Positions 1 through 6,278 of a DNA stretch of 8,099 nucleotides are shown one piece after another. Within the stretch, counting starts at the first letter, position 1, and each line of letters opens with the position of its first letter. The stretch covers positions 1 through 8,099 of the forward strand of contig JAJRWO010000324.1 in NCBI GenBank assembly GCA_024276775.1, in the 5' to 3' direction. A model generated the notes under the pieces. It saw nothing but the letters and a program-made list of their open reading frames with translations, had not been told where the DNA came from and ran no database searches. Position numbers and translations under genes: made by a program. This DNA is from Gammaproteobacteria bacterium. GTDB taxonomy: Bacteria > Pseudomonadota > Gammaproteobacteria > Tenderiales > Tenderiaceae.

Positions 1-1
1 T

Positions 2-1531
2 GACACCTTTGGCGTCGGCCACTCCAGCACCTCCATCAGTGCTGCCCTGGGCATGGCACTGGCAGCACAGGAACAAGGCATCGACCGCAAAGCCGTGGCC
101 ATTATCGGCGACGGTGCTATGACTGCCGGTATGGCCTTCGAGGCTCTCAATCACGCCGGTGATGTGGATGCCAACCTGCTGGTCATCCTTAATGACAACG
201 AAATGTCGATCTCGCCCAATGTTGGCGGCATGTCCAACTATCTGGCACGTATTCTATCCGGCAAGCTCTACTCATCCATGCGTGATACCAGCAAAAAGGT
301 ATTGGGCAAAATACCCAGCGTCTGGGAATTGGCCAGACGGGCTGAAGAACACGTTAAAGGCATGGTTATTCCCGGCACACTATTCGAAGAACTGGGCTTT
401 AATTATATCGGCCCTATCGGCGGCCATGACCTGCCAACCCTGGTCAGTACCCTGAAAAATATGCGCGAAATTGAAGGACCGCAGTTTTTACACGTCGTCA
501 CCAAAAAAGGCAAAGGCTTCAGCCCGGCTGAGGAAAACCCCTGTACCTACCACGGTGTGGGCAAGTTTGATCCAGACAACGGCGAATTATTGGCCAGCGG
601 CACAGCCACCACTTACACCCAGGTCTTCGGTGACTGGCTCTGCGACATGGCCAGCCAAAGCGAACAGCTGGTCGGTATCACCCCGGCCATGCGTGAAGGT
701 TCGGGCATGGTGGCGTTTTCACAGCAGTTTCCCAAACGCTACATCGACGTTGGCATTGCAGAGCAACACGCTGTGACGCTGGCAGCCGGATTGGCCTGCG
801 AAGGTATGAAACCGGTCGTTGCGATCTATTCCACCTTTCTGCAACGCGCCTATGATCAGCTCATTCACGATGTCGCACTGCAAAACCTACCGGTGTTATT
901 TGCCATTGATCGTGCCGGCCTGGTCGGTGCCGATGGCCCCACCCATGCGGGCAGCTTTGACCTGAGTTTTATGAGCTGCATTCCTAACATGACCATCATG
1001 GCCCCTGCCGACGAGAACGAATGCCGGCAAATGCTCTACACTGGTTATTGCCTGAACAGCCCGGTAGCCGTGCGTTATCCTCGCGGTGCCGGCCCTGGCG
1101 TGGCGGTTGAAAAAAAGATGACTGCCCTGCCCTTGGCCAAGGCCCAGGTACGCCGCCAAGGCCAACGTATCGCCCTGCTCGCCTTCGGCAGCATGGTCAG
1201 TATCGCCGAGGCCGCTGGCGAACAATTGGATGCCACCGTCGTCAACATGCGCTTCGTTAAGCCCCTGGATGAAGACCTGATTCTAAAGCTGGCCAGTGAA
1301 CATGAATTACTGCTAAGCATAGAAGAAAATGCCATCATTGGTGGCGCTGGTAGTTTAATTGCTCAACTTCTGAACCAACAGAATCAGGCAACGCGCCTGA
1401 TTCAGATGGGGCTGCCTGACCACTTTATCGAACATGGCAATCATCAAAACCTACTAATTGAGTCAGGATTAAGTATTCAGGGTATAATAGACCGCGTTAA
1501 CCGCTACCTGGATAGCAACAGTCATCCTTAA
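2..1531 (+). CDS. dxs: 1-deoxy-D-xylulose-5-phosphate synthase, 5'-truncated by the window edge
   Basis: Dxs condenses pyruvate and glyceraldehyde 3-phosphate, using thiamine diphosphate and Mg2+, to DXP, the entry step of the MEP isoprenoid pathway and a precursor of thiamine and pyridoxal; it is cytosolic. The reading frame is open from base 2, and the first residues (FGVGHSSTSIS) are a Dxs signature, so the gene starts before the window. About 509 codons are present against roughly 620 in the family. Visible elements: the ThDP-binding GDG motif (codons 107-115) with its NDN partner (191-199), the transketolase pyrimidine domain with DVGIAEQHAV, whose catalytic Glu codon is at 761-763, and the YPRGAGPG stretch. 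The C-terminal transketolase domain runs to TAA at 1529-1531. No frameshift or missing key residue is seen in the part present. queD follows 51 bases later on the same strand, suggesting cotranscription. Family assignment is very secure. Confidence 0.97.
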   Translation, partial: DTFGVGHSSTSISAALGMALAAQEQGIDRKAVAIIGDGAMTAGMAFEALNHAGDVDANLLVILNDNEMSISPNVGGMSNYLARILSGKLYSSMRDTSKKVLGKIPSVWELARRAEEHVKGMVIPGTLFEELGFNYIGPIGGHDLPTLVSTLKNMREIEGPQFLHVVTKKGKGFSPAEENPCTYHGVGKFDPDNGELLASGTATTYTQVFGDWLCDMASQSEQLVGITPAMREGSGMVAFSQQFPKRYIDVGIAEQHAVTLAAGLACEGMKPVVAIYSTFLQRAYDQLIHDVALQNLPVLFAIDRAGLVGADGPTHAGSFDLSFMSCIPNMTIMAPADENECRQMLYTGYCLNSPVAVRYPRGAGPGVAVEKKMTALPLAKAQVRRQGQRIALLAFGSMVSIAEAAGEQLDATVVNMRFVKPLDEDLILKLASEHELLLSIEENAIIGGAGSLIAQLLNQQNQATRLIQMGLPDHFIEHGNHQNLLIESGLSIQGIIDRVNRYLDSNSHP

Positions 1532-1582
1532 TCGGCCAGAAAAACATAAACCCCTTCGTTTTTTCAGCGAACAAAAATCACT

Positions 1583-1963
1583 ATGCCAGCACGTTACACC
1601 CTTAAGATTCTAACCGATTTCGCCGCCGCGCACACACTGCGCAACTACCCCGGTGATTGCTCCAAACTGCATGGTCATAACTGGAAGGTTGAGGCCGAGG
1701 TCACAGCAACCGCCCTGAATGACGTTGGCATCGGCATGGATTTTAAACAGATTAAAAAAACCACCAATGCTATTTGCGATCGACTGGATCACACTTATCT
1801 AAATGAACTTAGCCCCTTTGATAAGATCAATCCAACCGCAGAAAATATTGCCGCCTATATCTACAGCAAATTAACCCAACAACTGAATGGCGAAAACGTC
1901 AAAGTCAGCGCAATCACTATTTGGGAAACCGAGCGGGCCAGTGTCCGTTACACCGAGGAATAA
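1583..1963 (+). CDS. queD: 6-carboxy-5,6,7,8-tetrahydropterin synthase (QueD, PTPS family)
   Basis: This 126-residue protein belongs to the 6-pyruvoyl-tetrahydropterin synthase family. QueD converts 7,8-dihydroneopterin triphosphate to 6-carboxytetrahydropterin, the second step to preQ0 and queuosine. Seen in the sequence: the zinc ligands H17, H30 and H32; catalytic C26 in the arrangement C-x3-HGH (CSKLHGH), which is the QueD type rather than the Glu-containing PTPS-III type that substitutes for FolB; the D69-H70 pair in DRLDHTYLNE; the PTAENIA stretch (84-90); and the pterin-binding E115 in WETE. Length is normal for bacterial QueD. The ATG has no convincing Shine-Dalgarno in front of it, and the 51-base gap after dxs holds no clear promoter, so expression probably depends on the dxs transcript. 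folE2, encoding the enzyme that makes its substrate, starts 5 bases after its stop, supporting the pathway assignment. The exact reaction is inferred from the motif type. Confidence 0.92.
   Translation: MPARYTLKILTDFAAAHTLRNYPGDCSKLHGHNWKVEAEVTATALNDVGIGMDFKQIKKTTNAICDRLDHTYLNELSPFDKINPTAENIAAYIYSKLTQQLNGENVKVSAITIWETERASVRYTEE
1955..1960 (+). promoter_or_regulatory. Ribosome binding site of folE2
   Basis: GAGGAA lies inside the last codons of queD, 8 bases before the ATG at 1969. It fixes the folE2 start there. A TTG at 1921, in the same frame but inside queD, would add 16 residues unlike the family and has no such site. Placement of the site within queD suggests translational coupling of the two genes. 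Confidence 0.75.
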
Positions 1964-1968
1964 GACAC

Positions 1969-2769
1969 ATGGCCACCGCTAATATTGCAGACGTACAAAA
2001 TAGCGAAGACACTCGCTGCATCCCAATCAACAAAGTTGGCATCAAAGACATTCGCCACCCTATTCGCGTCAAAGACCGCAGCCAAGGCGAACAACACACC
2101 ATCGCCAATTTCAACATGTATGTCAATCTGCCACACAATTTTAAAGGCACACACATGTCGCGTTTTGTTGAGATTCTGAACAACTACGAACGCGAGCTAT
2201 CGGTTGAATCATTTGAACACATGCTGAAAGAGATGATTAAACGCCTCGATGCTAATGCAGGCCATATCGAGATGTCCTTCCCTTATTTCATTGAAAAACC
2301 AGCACCCGTTTCTGGCGTTAAAAGCCTGATGGATTACGAAGTCACGCTGTTGGGCGAAATCAAAAATGACAAGCCTCAGGTCGACATCAAAGTCGTGGTT
2401 CCCGTCACCAGCCTTTGCCCCTGCTCGAAAAAAATATCGGAATACGGTGCCCACAACCAGCGCTCACACGTTACTGTCACCGTACAAACCTGCAACTTTG
2501 TCTGGATTGAAGATATCATCAACTTGGTAGAAGCCCAGGCTTCATGCGAGTTATTCGGCCTGCTGAAACGTCCGGATGAAAAACTTGTCACCGAACGCGC
2601 CTACGATAACCCAAAATTTGTTGAGGATATGGTACGAGACGTGGCCGCTTGCCTGAATGCCGATGAGCGCATTATTGCCTATACAGTAGAGTCCGAAAAC
2701 TTCGAGTCTATTCACAATCACTCAGCCTATGCGCTCATTCAACAAGACAAGCGCCTGAACAAGCAATAA
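1969..2769 (+). CDS. folE2: GTP cyclohydrolase I, type IB (FolE2)
   Basis: FolE2 hydrolyses GTP to 7,8-dihydroneopterin triphosphate plus formate, the first step of folate and of queuosine synthesis. It is unrelated in sequence to classical FolE and less strictly zinc-dependent. The protein has 266 residues, normal for the family. The hallmark SLCPCSKKISEYGAHNQRSH is at 148-167, giving the metal-site C150 and H162. Other residues matching, from memory, those described for the Neisseria gonorrhoeae enzyme (Cys147, His159, Glu201, Glu216, His246) are E204, E219 and H249, all offset by +3. The start at 1969 is chosen from the ribosome binding site at 1955-1960. The gene lies 5 bases after queD, which uses its product. 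In several bacteria folE2 is Zur-repressed and backs up FolE under zinc shortage; no Zur box was seen here, and its place behind dxs and queD argues for constitutive use. No clear terminator follows. Confidence 0.95.
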   Translation: MATANIADVQNSEDTRCIPINKVGIKDIRHPIRVKDRSQGEQHTIANFNMYVNLPHNFKGTHMSRFVEILNNYERELSVESFEHMLKEMIKRLDANAGHIEMSFPYFIEKPAPVSGVKSLMDYEVTLLGEIKNDKPQVDIKVVVPVTSLCPCSKKISEYGAHNQRSHVTVTVQTCNFVWIEDIINLVEAQASCELFGLLKRPDEKLVTERAYDNPKFVEDMVRDVAACLNADERIIAYTVESENFESIHNHSAYALIQQDKRLNKQ

Positions 2770-2959
2770 AAAAGGAAAAAAGCAAACGCTCTTGTCTCCA
2801 CAACACTTCCAAAAAATAACCACCTAATCTGTGGCTGAAACTAAGATTTTTGAAAGCCAATAGCTTGTGCTCCAACCTACGCCTCATAGAATGCTCTTAT
2901 TCACCACACGCTGTTGGTGTGTCCGGCTTCCTTTTGACCACCCCTCGCTTAATTAACCC

Positions 2960-2988
2960 TTGTCATTCGTGAGTAGTTGGCATTTAAT
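2960..2988 (+). promoter_or_regulatory. Candidate sigma-70 promoter for the HD-domain gene
   Basis: TTGTCA at 2960-2965 (5 of 6 consensus) and TTTAAT at 2983-2988 (5 of 6) are separated by exactly 17 bases. Transcription would start near 2995, about 60 bases before the TTG start codon at 3057. This would make the HD gene a transcription unit independent of dxs-queD-folE2. It is a pattern match only. Confidence 0.45.
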
Positions 2989-3044
2989 GGCGGTATATAT
3001 CACTAAGAAATGACAGCTTCGCTGAACATTTCATTGGCCACGTC

Positions 3045-3051
3045 AAAGGAA
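3045..3051 (+). promoter_or_regulatory. Ribosome binding site that supports a TTG start
   Basis: AAAGGAA ends 5 bases before TTG at 3057-3059. No ATG or GTG occurs in the same frame between the upstream in-frame stop (TAA at 2985-2987) and this TTG, and conserved HD_3 sequence begins directly after it, so the rare start codon is the best choice. Confidence 0.65.
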
Positions 3052-3056
3052 TTATT

Positions 3057-3635
3057 TTGAAAGAGATAGAAAAAATCTTTAATTTCATTGTCGAAATAGA
3101 AAAATTAAAAAATGTGCACCGTAAAACCAAACCCGTTGGCTTAGAACGATTTGAAAATTCAGCAGAGCATAGTTGGCATGTTTGCCTGTGCGCCCTCATG
3201 TTCAAAGATTACGCAAATGAAAATATTAATATAAATCGCGTGATTAAAATGCTTCTCATCCACGACTTAGGTGAAATTGATGCTGGGGACACCATCATAT
3301 ACAAAAGTGAAACCCCTGAAGTAAAAGAAGCTGAAACCAAAGGGGTTAAACGTGTTTTTGCGCTTCTTCCTGCCGAAATAAAAGATGAATATCTGGCACT
3401 TTGGTATGAGTTCGAGGCTGGTGAAACACCGGACTCTAAATACGCCAAGGCCATTGATCGTATCCCTCCATTACTTCACAACATTCATGGAAATGGCCAT
3501 AGTTGGAATACGCATAACATTACAAAAGAAAAAGTATTTTCCGTCAACAGTAAAATAAAGGAAGCGTCGGCAAGTATTTGGCAATCTATAGAGGCAAAGC
3601 TAAACGAAGCCATTTCAAAAGGAGATTTGAAATAA
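3057..3635 (+). CDS. HD_3-family metal-dependent phosphohydrolase (YfbR/HDDC2-like)
   Basis: This 192-residue cytosolic protein is an HD-superfamily hydrolase of the type that includes the 5'-deoxynucleotidase YfbR and eukaryotic HDDC2, close to the Pfam HD_3 pattern. Metal and catalytic positions are all present: H38 in ENSAEHSWHV, H69-D70 in LLIHDLGEIDAGD, E73, D78 and D134 in AIDRIPPLLHN. They align, from memory, with E. coli YfbR H33, H68, D69, E72, D77 and D137. At the YfbR substrate-selecting pair R18-W19 this protein has R22-K23, so nucleotide preference may differ. Probable activity is hydrolysis of a nucleoside monophosphate or similar phosphoester; the substrate is not deducible. 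Translation begins at TTG with a good AAAGGAA site. A hand count of 3061-3600 gives about 38% GC, well below dxs, which suggests acquisition by transfer. aqpZ follows 80 bases later on the same strand; no functional link is evident. Confidence 0.88.
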   Translation: MKEIEKIFNFIVEIEKLKNVHRKTKPVGLERFENSAEHSWHVCLCALMFKDYANENININRVIKMLLIHDLGEIDAGDTIIYKSETPEVKEAETKGVKRVFALLPAEIKDEYLALWYEFEAGETPDSKYAKAIDRIPPLLHNIHGNGHSWNTHNITKEKVFSVNSKIKEASASIWQSIEAKLNEAISKGDLK

Positions 3636-3644
3636 AACGCTCCA

Positions 3645-3650
3645 TATAAT
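3645..3650 (+). promoter_or_regulatory. Candidate -10 element upstream of aqpZ
   Basis: A perfect TATAAT lies in the 80-base gap between the HD gene and aqpZ, about 66 bases before the chosen ATG. No good -35 is found at 16-18 bases; the nearest TTGAAA (3627-3632) is only 12 bases away. It may be a weak or activator-dependent promoter, or chance in AT-rich DNA. Confidence 0.35.
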
Positions 3651-3702
3651 AGGTTATGTTGCAGAAAAATGTGCAAAACAGTCAACCTTCAATTTTATCA
3701 AC

Positions 3703-3709
3703 AAAGGAG
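3703..3709 (+). promoter_or_regulatory. Ribosome binding site of aqpZ
   Basis: AAAGGAG, 6 bases before ATG at 3716, is the strongest Shine-Dalgarno in the window. It decides the start in favour of 3716 over the in-frame ATG at 3656, which would add a polar 20-residue extension not expected in AqpZ. Confidence 0.75.
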
Positions 3710-3715
3710 AAAAAA

Positions 3716-4417
3716 ATGCCATTAACAAAAAAACTAGGCGCAGAATTCATTGGTACATTTTGGCTTGTATTAGGAGGCTGTGGGAGTGCTGTTTTAGCGG
3801 CGTCATTTCCAGACGTAGGTATAGGCTTATTGGGGGTCTCAATCGCTTTCGGCCTCACCGTATTGACCATGGCGTATGCTATTGGCCATATATCGGGATG
3901 CCACCTTAACCCCGCCGTTTCAATCGGCCTTTGGTCAAGTGGACGATTTTCAACGGCTGAACTTGGCCCTTATATCATTGTTCAAATAGCCGGCGGTCTT
4001 GCTGGAGCAGCGGTATTATATGTTATTGCTACTGGACAAGCAGGTTTTGATGTCACCGCTGGCTTTGCGTCGAATGGCTATGGAGAGCATTCTCCTGGCG
4101 GCTATAGCATGACCGCCGTGTTAGTCACAGAAGTCGTGATGACATTTATGTTCCTGATGATCATTCTAGGCGCAACAGATAAACGTGCACCACAAGGTTT
4201 TGCTCCAATAGCAATTGGTCTCGGCCTCACGCTTATTCACCTTATAAGCATTCCTGTTAGCAATACATCCGTTAATCCAGCGAGAAGTACGGGGGTTGCG
4301 ATATTTCAGGGAGACTGGGCAGTATCCCAACTATGGCTTTTTTGGCTTGCACCTATTGTCGGTGCTATCTTAGCGGGGATTGTCTACCGATGGTTTGAAA
4401 CTGAGAAAAAAACGTAG
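3716..4417 (+). CDS. aqpZ: Aquaporin Z, water channel
   Basis: This is a 233-residue inner-membrane protein of the major intrinsic protein family (E. coli AqpZ has 231), a homotetrameric channel for rapid osmotic water flow. It shows the two NPA boxes at 65-67 (HLNPAVS) and 187-189 (SVNPARS), and six hydrophobic segments plus two half-helices. The selectivity-filter residues F45, H175, T184 and R190 correspond, from memory, to AqpZ F43, H174, T183 and R189. The His and the bulky Phe indicate a water-selective pore rather than a glycerol facilitator, which has Gly and wider residues there. C22 in GGCGSAVLAA is also typical. The preceding 80 bases contain a TATAAT and a strong ribosome site, so it may have its own promoter. 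Sampled GC is about 48%, between the HD gene and dxs. It converges on nadE, with two hairpins in between. Assignment is firm. Confidence 0.95.
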   Translation: MPLTKKLGAEFIGTFWLVLGGCGSAVLAASFPDVGIGLLGVSIAFGLTVLTMAYAIGHISGCHLNPAVSIGLWSSGRFSTAELGPYIIVQIAGGLAGAAVLYVIATGQAGFDVTAGFASNGYGEHSPGGYSMTAVLVTEVVMTFMFLMIILGATDKRAPQGFAPIAIGLGLTLIHLISIPVSNTSVNPARSTGVAIFQGDWAVSQLWLFWLAPIVGAILAGIVYRWFETEKKT

Positions 4418-4420
4418 GCA

Positions 4421-4442
4421 TGCAAACGATATAACGTTTGCA
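4421..4442. repeat. Perfect 8-bp inverted repeat just after aqpZ
   Basis: TGCAAACG (4421-4428) and CGTTTGCA (4435-4442) can pair around the loop ATATAA. It begins 4 bases after the aqpZ stop. There is no following T-run, so it is not a standard intrinsic terminator; it could protect the 3' end of the aqpZ mRNA or act with the larger hairpin at 4464-4499. Confidence 0.7.
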
Positions 4443-4506
4443 AATAGTGCGCTGATTTGATTTCTATTTGGACGTTCTAATGAAAGAACGTCCAAATAGG
4501 CGCTGA
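4441..4506. repeat. Imperfect direct repeat around the large hairpin
   Basis: CAAATAGTGCGCTGA at 4441-4455 recurs as CAAATAGGCGCTGA at 4493-4506, differing by one missing T. The second copy overlaps the right arm of the hairpin at 4464-4499, and the hairpin's left arm carries the reverse complement CTATTTG, so this heptamer is present three times within 60 bases. This may be a footprint of a past duplication or small insertion. Confidence 0.6.
4464..4499. terminator. Perfect 15-bp stem-loop between convergent aqpZ and nadE, probable shared transcription end
   Basis: CTATTTGGACGTTCT (4464-4478) pairs without mismatch with 4485-4499 around the loop AATGAA. It lies 46 bases after the aqpZ stop and 24 bases after the nadE stop, the place for a bidirectional terminator. 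Neither strand has a T-run after the stem, so Rho-independent termination is not assured; a Rho-assisted end, an RNA-stabilising hairpin or a palindromic element are alternatives. Confidence 0.5.
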
Positions 4507-4523
4507 AGCAAAGATGAGAGTTG

Positions 4524-6176
4524 TCAATCCTGTATGATTTCCATTCCTTTCCTTAGATCGTTCACATATCCAGAGGTCATCGGATAACGGCGATCACGGC
4601 CAAAGGCCTTGCGGCTGATGCGAACCCCTGGCGGTGCCTGGCGGCGTTTGTACTCATTGCGAGTCACAAGTTGAGCAATATGGCCAACTATTTCCTCGTC
4701 ATAACCTTCAGCGATGATATCTTCAACACACATATCGTCTTCCACATACATCTCCAGAATTGCATCCAGCACCTCATAAGGCGGCAGGCTATCAGAATCC
4801 TTTTGGTCAGGCGCAAGCTCAGCCGAGGGTGGCCGCTCAATAACCCGCTGAGGAATCACCGCTGAGAGTGAGTTGCGATAGTTAGCCAGGCGGTAAACCA
4901 GCAATTTAGGCACATCTTTGATCGGTGCATAACCGCCAGCCATGTCACCATACAACGTGCAATAACCCACCGCCATTTCACTCTTGTTACCCGTGCTGAG
5001 CACCATTTTGTGTTTTTTGTTCGACAATGCCATCAGTAACACCCCACGACAACGGGCCTGAATATTTTCCTCCGTTGTATCCCAGGGTTTATCTTCCAGG
5101 TCATCTTTGAGCAAATCCAGGAAGACATTAAACGCAGGTTCAATCGCGATAGTATGGCACTCAACCCGCTGCACCTTGGCCTGCAATTCAGCGTCTTCCA
5201 GACTCATATCAGCGGTATAGCGCGATGGCATGCGTACCCCCTCAACCCGCTCAGGGCCAATGGCATCCACGGCAATCGCCAGGGTCAGGGCCGAATCAAT
5301 ACCGCCAGATAAACCAATCACGACCCCTTTGAAACCATTTTTTTCGATATAGTCACGGGTGCCTTCAACCAAGACTCGATAAACACTGGCCTCAAGCGAC
5401 AGCGGTTCAGCAATCTTTGCCGGCATCGGCTTAATCGGATCACTGCTTTCAAACTCGGCCAGGAACAAATCCTCAACACAAGACTCGGCCCGCTGCGTCA
5501 CCAAGCCATCAGCGCCCATCACAAACGATTGGCCATCAAACACCAGCTCATCCTGCCCCCCCACCAGATTACAATAGACAATCGGCAGCGCTGCCTCGGT
5601 AAGCCGATCGCGCATAGCTGCTTCGCGTTCCTGCGACTTACCCACATGAAACGGCGAGGCATTGAGATTCAACATCAACTGCGCACCGGCTTCAGCCGCT
5701 TGGGCCATGACACCAGGATGCCACATATCCTCACAAATACTGATAGCGCAAGAGACACCCTTGAGGTCAAATACCGTTGCCTCAGTGCCCTCATGAAAAT
5801 AGCGTACCTCATCAAAAACACTGTAATTAGGTAGGTACTGCTTACGATAAACAGCGCAAATTTTGCCATCATGGATCAAACCGGCACTGTTATATTGCCC
5901 CTCCCCTGTGACCTCTGGATAACCCACCAACATCGCAATGCCCATGACCGGCATTAGCCTGTCCAGCCCATCCAGCACCCGGCGTTGTAACCCAGGGCGC
6001 AGCAATAGGTCTTCTGGCGGATACCCCGTCAGAGCCAACTCAGGAAATAACACCAGGTCAGCGCGCAACTCATCGCGAGCCTGTTCAGCAATAGAAATAA
6101 TTTTAGAGACATTATTGGCAACATCCCCCACCAGAAAATTCTGTTGGGCAATCGCAATACGCAGAGATTCAGGCAT
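4524..6176 (-). CDS. nadE: Glutamine-dependent NAD+ synthetase
   Basis: The enzyme amidates nicotinic acid adenine dinucleotide to NAD+ with ATP, taking ammonia from glutamine; it is cytosolic and the last step of NAD synthesis. The 550-residue form has two domains. The N-terminal nitrilase-type glutaminase (about 5-260) shows the triad E46 (FPELALTGYPPEDL), K112 (YRKQYLPNY) and C148 (SICEDMWHPG). The C-terminal synthetase (about 265-550) shows the ATP loop SGGIDS at 290-295, STGNKSEMAVGY, and the tail motif RRQAPPGVRISRKAFGRDRRYP. Both active sites look intact, unlike the short ammonia-only NadE of E. coli. I start at the ATG at 6174-6176 (MPESLRIAIAQ) because family proteins begin close to this RIA-AQ stretch; an in-frame TTG at 6185 would add three residues. 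Neither start has a strong Shine-Dalgarno. It lies downstream of sucCD on the same strand but after a terminator, so it is probably transcribed separately. Confidence 0.95.
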   Translation of the reverse strand: MPESLRIAIAQQNFLVGDVANNVSKIISIAEQARDELRADLVLFPELALTGYPPEDLLLRPGLQRRVLDGLDRLMPVMGIAMLVGYPEVTGEGQYNSAGLIHDGKICAVYRKQYLPNYSVFDEVRYFHEGTEATVFDLKGVSCAISICEDMWHPGVMAQAAEAGAQLMLNLNASPFHVGKSQEREAAMRDRLTEAALPIVYCNLVGGQDELVFDGQSFVMGADGLVTQRAESCVEDLFLAEFESSDPIKPMPAKIAEPLSLEASVYRVLVEGTRDYIEKNGFKGVVIGLSGGIDSALTLAIAVDAIGPERVEGVRMPSRYTADMSLEDAELQAKVQRVECHTIAIEPAFNVFLDLLKDDLEDKPWDTTEENIQARCRGVLLMALSNKKHKMVLSTGNKSEMAVGYCTLYGDMAGGYAPIKDVPKLLVYRLANYRNSLSAVIPQRVIERPPSAELAPDQKDSDSLPPYEVLDAILEMYVEDDMCVEDIIAEGYDEEIVGHIAQLVTRNEYKRRQAPPGVRISRKAFGRDRRYPMTSGYVNDLRKGMEIIQD

Positions 6177-6191
6177 AGGGACCAAGCGGGT

Positions 6192-6224
6192 TAGCGTTTA
6201 CTAAACGGAAGTGAACGAACGCTA
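6192..6224 (-). promoter_or_regulatory. Overlapping inverted repeats in the nadE leader
   Basis: TAGCGTT (6192-6198) and AACGCTA (6218-6224) can pair as a 7-bp stem, while CGTTT (6195-6199) and AAACG (6203-6207) can pair as a 5-bp stem with a 3-base loop. The two share bases 6195-6198 and exclude each other. They sit 16-48 bases before the nadE ATG, in the region of the predicted mRNA leader. They could be a repressor site or a leader structure; I do not recognise a known NAD regulator motif. Confidence 0.35.
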
Positions 6225-6239
6225 TCACTCCTCAACCAG

Positions 6240-6269
6240 ATTATCAGACAATACCCGGATGATAACCAA
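6240..6269 (-). promoter_or_regulatory. Candidate promoter of nadE
   Basis: On the - strand, TTGGTT (6264-6269) and GATAAT (6240-6245) lie 18 bases apart, just beyond the sucCD terminator. Transcription would begin near 6233, about 57 bases before the nadE start, leaving the inverted repeats at 6192-6224 in the leader. The -35 match is only moderate and the -10 lacks its first T. Confidence 0.35.
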
Positions 6270-6278
6270 AGTGGCACA

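Larger units (their letters stand above)
2770..3056. other. Intergenic spacer after folE2, no gene recognised
   Basis: These 287 bases hold no convincing gene. They begin with an A-rich run and contain only weak inverted repeats: CCAC/GTGG at 2820-2834 and CACAC/GTGTG at 2905-2921 with a 7-base loop, neither followed by a proper T-run. A candidate promoter for the next gene is at 2960-2988. The nearest ATG to that gene (2987) opens a 9-codon frame that ends at 3013 and is not considered real. Confidence 0.5.

Noticed and set aside
896..1338. Open frames on the - strand within dxs
   Set aside because: They lie fully opposite conserved dxs codons, resemble no known family and have low-complexity composition; shadows of the real gene.
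1549..1574. TTCG/CGAA inverted repeat with a T-run between dxs and queD as a terminator
   Set aside because: The stem is only 4 bp and the T-run lies in the loop rather than after the stem, so readthrough into queD is expected.
1921..1968. Earlier TTG start for folE2 inside queD
   Set aside because: It would add 16 residues unlike the family and lacks a ribosome site; GAGGAA at 1955-1960 points to ATG 1969.
2905..2921. CACAC/GTGTG inverted repeat as a folE2 terminator
   Set aside because: Only a 5-bp stem with a 7-base loop, 136 bases after the stop and without a T-run at the stem.
2987..3013. Nine-codon ATG frame before the HD gene
   Set aside because: Too short, in a different frame from the HD gene, and no ribosome site; the TTG at 3057 has one.
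3656..3715. Upstream in-frame ATG for aqpZ
   Set aside because: Would add a polar 20-residue extension absent from AqpZ, and the strong AAAGGAG at 3703-3709 serves the ATG at 3716.
4441..4506. Integron attC site
   Set aside because: The palindrome lacks the RYYYAAC/GTTRRRY core sites and no integrase or cassette array is present.
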